DNA from: Tillandsia leiboldiana
Taxonomy: Eukaryota > Streptophyta > Magnoliopsida > Poales > Bromeliaceae
NCBI GenBank assembly: GCA_029204045.2
Contig: CM055060.1
Span: 51,233,378-51,297,377 of the forward strand
Length of the DNA: 64,000 nt
Reading direction: 5' to 3'
Each line of letters begins with the position of its first letter. Within the stretch, counting starts at the first letter, position 1. The notes below the pieces were generated by a model, which was not told the origin of the DNA, did no database searches, and saw nothing but the letters and a program-made list of their open reading frames with translations. Both the position numbers and the translations under genes were made by a program. Shown here one piece after another: positions 59,616-64,000 of the stretch.

Positions 59616-60175
59616 GAGAAGAAGATTGAACCTGAAAAAATATCTATGCATTTTCTTCTCCAACACATTACTGTACAGTTCTTTAATTTATTAATTAGTC
59701 ATTTTTTTTCTTGTTTTTTTGTTTCCTTTAACGAATCCAATTGTTCGAGCTTGCTTGGCTGTTACCTATCAAATATTGGTCATAGACCTTCTATCCGTTA
59801 TTTTAACTGCAACAAAGGTTTATTTTAACTGCAACAAAGCTTTTAAATGCCTATTACATATGGTTTAGTTTGAACTCCAAAGCTGTTTGCTGTGTTCACT
59901 GATTTTATTTATGATGCTTATTTGTCAGGTCCACTAATTTGGGCTACATGCTCAGTGATAGTAAAAGGGGTAGGAAATTGTGGTGTAGCATTGTATCTTT
60001 CACATTTATAAAACATGATGAAACAATCACTCACTGTTCATTTCTCACATCCTAAATAAATACCCTGTTTTGCCACGTGGTTGGTTATTTCTTTGACTTA
60101 TTTAATGTGTTGAGTGCCGAACTCAATTATTATGTTTTCAACATTATATAGCTAGGGCATTAATCGTAGTTCTAA

Positions 60176-60770
60176 TGTGACGTCTTTAATGGTTTCATAT
60201 CGAATATGGATGGAATTATAATTAAGTTTATAAGAGACATGAACATTAGTAATAATAATTGGATTTAAGTATTTTGGGTTGTAGTTTGGGCCAACGAGTT
60301 ATTATTGTTAGTGAGTCGGATTGTTATATTTGGTATCAGAGCCAACAACCAACCGGAAGTGTGTGATGAGTTTCGATTGAGTCTGGATTTAGATGACAGG
60401 GTTAGCGAGACAAGTCTTACATCGCCTGGTGATTTTGAGCTATGCGTGTGTTTGGAATGATGAGGATGTCAGGCCTAAACGGGGGGAGTCTGTGACGCCT
60501 TCAATATTCCCGGGTTTAGATGACAGGATTAGCGAGAAAAGTCTTACATCGCCTGGTGATCTTGTGCTGTGTGTGGTTTTGGGCTGACGAGGACGTCAAG
60601 CCTAAACAGGAGGAGTCTGTGACGCCTTCAATAGTCCCACATCGGTTGTGAATAAAATTATGATTAGATTTATAAGAGACATGAACACTAGTAATAATAA
60701 CTGAGTTTAAATATTTTTGGTTATGGTTTGGTCTAATAAATTATTATTGTTAGTGGGTCGGATCGTTACA
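60176..60770 (+). mobile_element. TRIM retroelement, copy 2 (complete)
   Basis: 595 bp: LTRs 60176-60328 and 60618-60770, both 153 bp, TGTGACG start and GTTA[T/C]A end. Primer-binding site TGGTATCAGAGCC at 60331-60343 and polypurine tract AAACAGGAGGAG before the 3' LTR. Near-identical flanks TCTAA (60171-60175) and ACTAA (60771-60775) look like a decayed 5-bp target duplication. Terminal-repeat retrotransposon in miniature: no genes. Confidence 0.87.
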
Positions 60771-60930
60771 ACTAATTAGTTTTCAATATTATTTATTCTG
60801 GGCCTTTATTGCTTGTGCCTTAATTGTACTGTGTTCATAGCTGATCTACCTCGGCGTGATGTCGCGCTAGAATCATGACTAATTGAATTCTGTTTATCGT
60901 AAAAATGTTACTGAATGTACATTTGATTAT

Positions 60931-61082
60931 ATGGTGCACATCTTGTATTCTATTAAGAACTCTTATTGGATTTTTAGTACGCGTGTGTGTGTATCTCTCT
61001 CTCTCTATATATATATATGGTGCGAATCTTGTATTCTATTAAGAACTCTTATTGGATTTTTAGTACGTATACAAGATGTGCA

Positions 61083-61086
<4 letters not shown>
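60931..61086. mobile_element. TIR element with perfect 18-bp ends
   Basis: ATGGTGCACATCTTGTAT at 60931-60948 and its exact inverse at 61069-61086. A 39-bp segment (CTTGTATTC...TTTTTAGTAC) is directly repeated at 60942-60980 and 61028-61066, so the left end was tandemly duplicated inside, with (CT)(TA) DNA between. Followed at once by (AT)n. Confidence 0.75.

Positions 61087-61144
<58 letters not shown>
61085..61144. repeat. (AT)n microsatellite
   Basis: About 60 bp of pure AT between two TIR elements. Confidence 0.95.
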
Positions 61145-61147
<3 letters not shown>

Positions 61148-61152
61148 AATTA

Positions 61153-61380
61153 GGCTAGAATACTATTGATAGCACCAAGTCATTGGTGCTATCAAGTTTT
61201 TAGCCGTTGGATGAAAAAATATGCGGTTGGGATTATAGTGGTCCCCTACGGTTTACTAGGTGGTTGGTTGAATAGTAAAATTTTTAGGGAACCACTATAA
61301 TTTCAACCGCATATCTTTTCATCCAACGGCTAAAAACTTGATAGCACCAATTATTTGGTGCTATCGATAGTATTCTAGCC
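61153..61380. mobile_element. Long-palindrome MITE (GGCTAGAATACTAT ends)
   Basis: Left GGCTAGAATACTATTGATAG and right CTATCGATAGTATTCTAGCC are inverse. The match runs inward for about 90 bp, through CAAGTTTTTAGCCGTTGGAT and ATATGCGGTTG, so nearly the whole element folds on itself. Secondary hairpins CACCAAGTCATTGGTG and CACCAATTATTTGGTG sit in each arm. It is embedded between (AT)n tracts. Confidence 0.88.
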
Positions 61381-61381
61381 G

Positions 61382-61384
<3 letters not shown>

Positions 61385-61473
<89 letters not shown>
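61385..61473. repeat. (TA)n microsatellite
   Basis: About 89 bp of pure TA separating two related palindromic elements. Confidence 0.96.
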
Positions 61474-61474
<1 letters not shown>

Positions 61475-61475
<1 letters not shown>

Positions 61476-61658
61476 GCTACTATCCTAGTTTTCAACTCTT
61501 AAATAAAAAAATGTGTGGTTAGAATGATAGTGATTTTCTAGAATTTTTAGTGGGTGGTTGGTTGAATATTAGATCATTGGAAATGATCAAAAGAGTTGAT
61601 TTAACGGTGAAAAACTTGATACCGCTGAGTGCTTGATGCTATCGATAGTATAGTAGCC
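61475..61658. mobile_element. Related MITE with GGCTACTAT ends
   Basis: Left GGCTACTATCCTAG and right CTATCGATAGTATAGTAGCC. The right arm resembles the element at 61153-61380 (GATGCTATCGATAGTAT and AAAAACTTGATA). The left arm is eroded, so only the tips pair well. Interior shares GTGGTTGGTTGAATA with its neighbour, which supports common origin. Confidence 0.75.
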
Positions 61659-61668
61659 GGACACACAC

Positions 61669-61690
61669 ATTCTCTCTCTCTCTTTCTCTT

Positions 61691-61769
<79 letters not shown>
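61669..61769. repeat. Compound (CT)n(TA)n microsatellite
   Basis: CT-rich tract (about 61669-61712), then TA tract (61713-61769). Confidence 0.93.
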
Positions 61770-61771
<2 letters not shown>

Positions 61772-61773
<2 letters not shown>

Positions 61774-61917
61774 GCTTATATACTTTTAAAAGTACAAGCA
61801 TATAAAGTTTTTTACCATTGGATTTGTAGTGGGATTTGCATTTTTGTAAAGTCAACTAAAGAGATAGAAAGATAAAATAAAAAGCACAGTTTGTGCTTTT
61901 AAAAGTATATATATGCA
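61772..61917. mobile_element. Small TIR element (TATATACTTTTAAAAG ends)
   Basis: Left AGCTTATATACTTTTAAAAG and right CTTTTAAAAGTATATATATG are inverse with few mismatches. Each half contains the palindrome CTTTTAAAAG. No coding capacity. Confidence 0.65.
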
Positions 61918-61919
61918 CA

Positions 61920-61923
<4 letters not shown>

Positions 61924-61963
<40 letters not shown>
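61924..61963. repeat. (GA)n microsatellite
   Basis: About 40 bp of pure GA. Confidence 0.95.
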
Positions 61964-61966
<3 letters not shown>

Positions 61967-61974
61967 AGGCTACG

Positions 61975-62342
61975 TTGAACATGATATAGACCGCTAGACC
62001 GCTAAAAGTATTTAGAAATTAAATTTTAAATTTTTTCGATGTCATCGACCTTATGATCAAAATATTACAAAATTTATAATTTTAATAGTTGATATAAGCT
62101 TTTTGCTCATTTAATGGTGTAAAGATATCTAAATTAATTAATTTTTTGTTAAAATTTTTTTAAACTATTTAAAATAAGATCTATACTCTTGATCTTGATT
62201 ACAAAACTTTTATAATTATTTTTTGAATGATATTTTTTTTCAATAGTTTTTTTTTTTGTTTACTCGATGGACTATCAAAGAATATCAAAAAAGTATGAAA
62301 TTTAATTTTTAAATAGTTGGAATGGTCTAGATCATGTTTAAT
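61975..62342. mobile_element. AT-rich TIR element (AACATGAT ends)
   Basis: Left TGAACATGATATAGACC and right GGTCTAGATCATGTTTA are inverse, continuing weakly inward (AGAAATTAAATTTTAAA against TTTAATTTTTAAA). The interior is AT-rich and noncoding. Confidence 0.6.
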
Positions 62343-62402
62343 TATATTGATCGTCGATTTGAAAGCTTCATTATCGAAAACAAATAAAATAAGTGGCGAA
62401 TG

Positions 62403-62408
<6 letters not shown>

Positions 62409-62478
<70 letters not shown>
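62409..62478. repeat. Compound (CT)n(TA)n microsatellite
   Basis: CT tract to about 62434 followed by TA tract to 62478, the same order as at 61669-61769. Confidence 0.93.
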
Positions 62479-62485
<7 letters not shown>

Positions 62486-63610
62486 GGTTGATAAGATAAG
62501 TGTGTAAATTTGAGCCTTTTATAGATTAGAATGTAAAATTTATATCTAGATTATAAGTGGTAGTATTAATTGCGTATCACAGACGAGAAAAAAAAAAAAA
62601 ATAGAAAAAGAAAGAAGGGATGCTGTTGGATCATCTGGTGGGATTTTTCCTTTTCCTTTCTAATTTCATGCTAGTTTGGCCTAAATTTTCGACAAATTTT
62701 GTTTTTTAGTTTTTTATTTTGAGAAGCAACAGCTGAGTATTGAATATAGCCTTTTATTAGGTTAAGATGTTTAAAACTAAGCATTTGGTCTCTAAAAATA
62801 AAAGCTATATTTTGAATCTTCTGAATTTGTGGCAATATAAATCGTGTCTACACCCTAATCATATAAAATAATAATAATAATAATAAATATAATTTGGAAT
62901 ACAGGGACTGAGGATTATTATTAAAAATTTAAGTTTATAGTATTTTGAATTTATAGTTTAAGTCATTAGTACTAAGTGTCGTTATTGCTATTGACCTATT
63001 AAAATTAACGGTCGAGAGATCCACACATGGAAACTCAAGAACTTAAGATTTTTTTTGACTAACTAGGTAGCTAGAGTGAAGAGGAGGCACGAAAAAAAAA
63101 AAACAAAAAAAGGAAATAGACGTGTTCTTGACAGGAAAAGACTTGTGCGGGATGAATAAGAGACAGACGATAGAGGAAGACAAAAAAAAAAAGGGGAGCT
63201 GAGAGGTTGACACGTCTGCAGCTATCAATTCAGAAATTATTATTTTTATAGATTAGTGCTATTGACTTAGAACCGTTAGTTCTAGAAGTGTTGAAATAAG
63301 TTTAATTGTTTTGCCTTTTCCTCCGTTTCTATCTTGCACATTTTTATCACTATTTATTTAGACTTTAATCACAAATATATTGGGGACCAGCTCGTTGTTT
63401 GCATTCGGCTGGAAATGACTTTGGGATCGATCATTTATTTAATAAATAAGTTCGTATTTATTTTGAATATTAATTATTAAAATAAAATTAAAATTAAAAT
63501 TTTTTTTAAAATTTTTTATTTAATAATAAAGTTCATAATTTAACTTGCTGTAGGTGAGTCAGCTTGCTATTTTAACAAACGAGCCTATCCTGACTTGCCC
63601 GTGTCCGGCC
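62479..63610. other. AT-rich intergenic DNA, nothing recognised
   Basis: Homopolymer A and T runs, an (AAT)n-like stretch near 62868-62886, no coding exon. The phrase GGCTTATAAC-type MITE ends were looked for and not found. Confidence 0.5.
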
Positions 63611-63617
63611 TAATCAC

Positions 63618-64000
63618 TAAGGCCATATTTGGTTGGGGCATAAAGGGGATAACTCCTTTACCAAAAAAAAAAGGAAAATGCTATGTGTACACCCCTTTCG
63701 GGGTGTACATCATACACCCCACCCATCTAAGGGTGGGGGTGTGATGATGGGTTACTTGATGTGACCCGTAAAAAATATCGTCACCATTAAAATGGTGGAG
63801 GTGTATGATATACACCCCTTCGGGGTGTACATGTAGCATTGCTCAAAAAAAAAATAGAGGGATTTGATATCCCTCCCTTAACGGGCTATTCTGGAATAAA
63901 TGAACCAAACATAATTTCAGCTAATTTTAAGAATAACAGTTTTACAAATCAAACACTATTTTTTTTTTATCCCTGACTATTCCGGAATAGCAAGCTATCA
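63618..64000. mobile_element. MITE of the GTTTGGTT type, runs off the window
   Basis: Starts GGCCATATTTGGTTGGGGC after CACTAA, resembling the MITE at 22029. It contains inverted phrases (GGGGATAACTCC; GGGCTATTCTGGAATAAATGAACCAAAC) and carries another MITE within it. The right end is beyond 64000. Confidence 0.6.
63673..63847. mobile_element. MITE, AGCAATGCTA family (copy D), nested
   Basis: Left AAAATGCTATGTGTACACCC and right GGGTGTACATGTAGCATTGC are inverse. Inner hairpins CACCCCTTTCGGGGTG and ACACCCCTTCGGGGTGT lie at both ends. It is flanked by A-runs on both sides and lies inside the larger MITE at 63618. Confidence 0.8.

Larger units (their letters stand above)
57486..60717. repeat. 1.6-kb tandem duplication, two units
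   Basis: Unit 1 (about 57486-59096) and unit 2 (about 59097-60703) match throughout: offset 1611 bp before the exon copy and 1607 bp after it, because of a 4-bp indel. Each unit has 370 bp of unassigned DNA, a damaged ATG12 last exon with 3' flank, and a TRIM retroelement. AGTTTAAATATTTT is present at the start, at the junction and at the end (57486, 59097, 60704), so the duplication joined a flank to the TRIM 3' LTR at ~14 bp of shared sequence. Confidence 0.9.

Noticed and set aside
61153..61380. microRNA precursor
   Set aside because: The long near-perfect palindrome with element-type ends and a related neighbour fits a MITE better. A derived small RNA is possible but not supported by sequence alone.

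Overview
This is a transposon-rich stretch of a plant (angiosperm) nuclear genome. The evidence is five-exon split coding sequence with GT-AG introns, Ty1/copia and Ty3/gypsy LTR retrotransposons, many MITEs, long (TA)n and (CT)n microsatellites and a 100-N assembly gap. A monocot is my weak guess from the look of the repeats; I cannot name the species. Only one host gene is supported: ATG12, the ubiquitin-like autophagy modifier, at 49294-55524 on the + strand. It is intact over five exons and encodes 94 aa ending in the conjugating glycine.

Layout. 1-8351: LTR-type repetitive DNA, including a roughly 21-copy array of a 31-35 bp repeat, then an internally deleted Del/Tekay-type chromovirus (LTR piece, integrase plus chromodomain pseudogene, 3' LTR). 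8352-17250: LTR remnants, a broken minus-strand copia gag, three minisatellites, MITEs and microsatellites. 18387-20462: a compact, apparently young copia derivative with perfect 5-bp target duplications and an open frame that fuses gag directly to reverse transcriptase/RNase H. 20545-22151: a hAT-type MITE, a hairpin-ended MITE and the left part of another MITE.

22152-45429 is a nest of insertions. A copia element (452-bp LTRs, target duplication TTCTC) sits inside a MITE. Its RNase H domain is interrupted by a minus-strand gypsy element (target duplication ACATT) with 4.5-kb LTRs and a single gag gene, the TR-GAG architecture. Around the N gap at 32064-32163, about 5.65 kb is present twice (26413-32063 and 32164-37793). 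Shared diagnostic bases and contig-end indels suggest a false duplication by the assembler.

46000-64000: MITE- and SSR-rich DNA flanking ATG12. Its fourth intron is enlarged by an antisense gag-protease retroelement. Downstream, the ATG12 last exon with its 3' flank has been copied twice. Both copies are damaged and carry a small TRIM retrotransposon that took part in a 1.6-kb tandem duplication. The right end is a series of palindromic MITEs separated by (TA)n tracts. No rRNA, tRNA or CRISPR locus was found.
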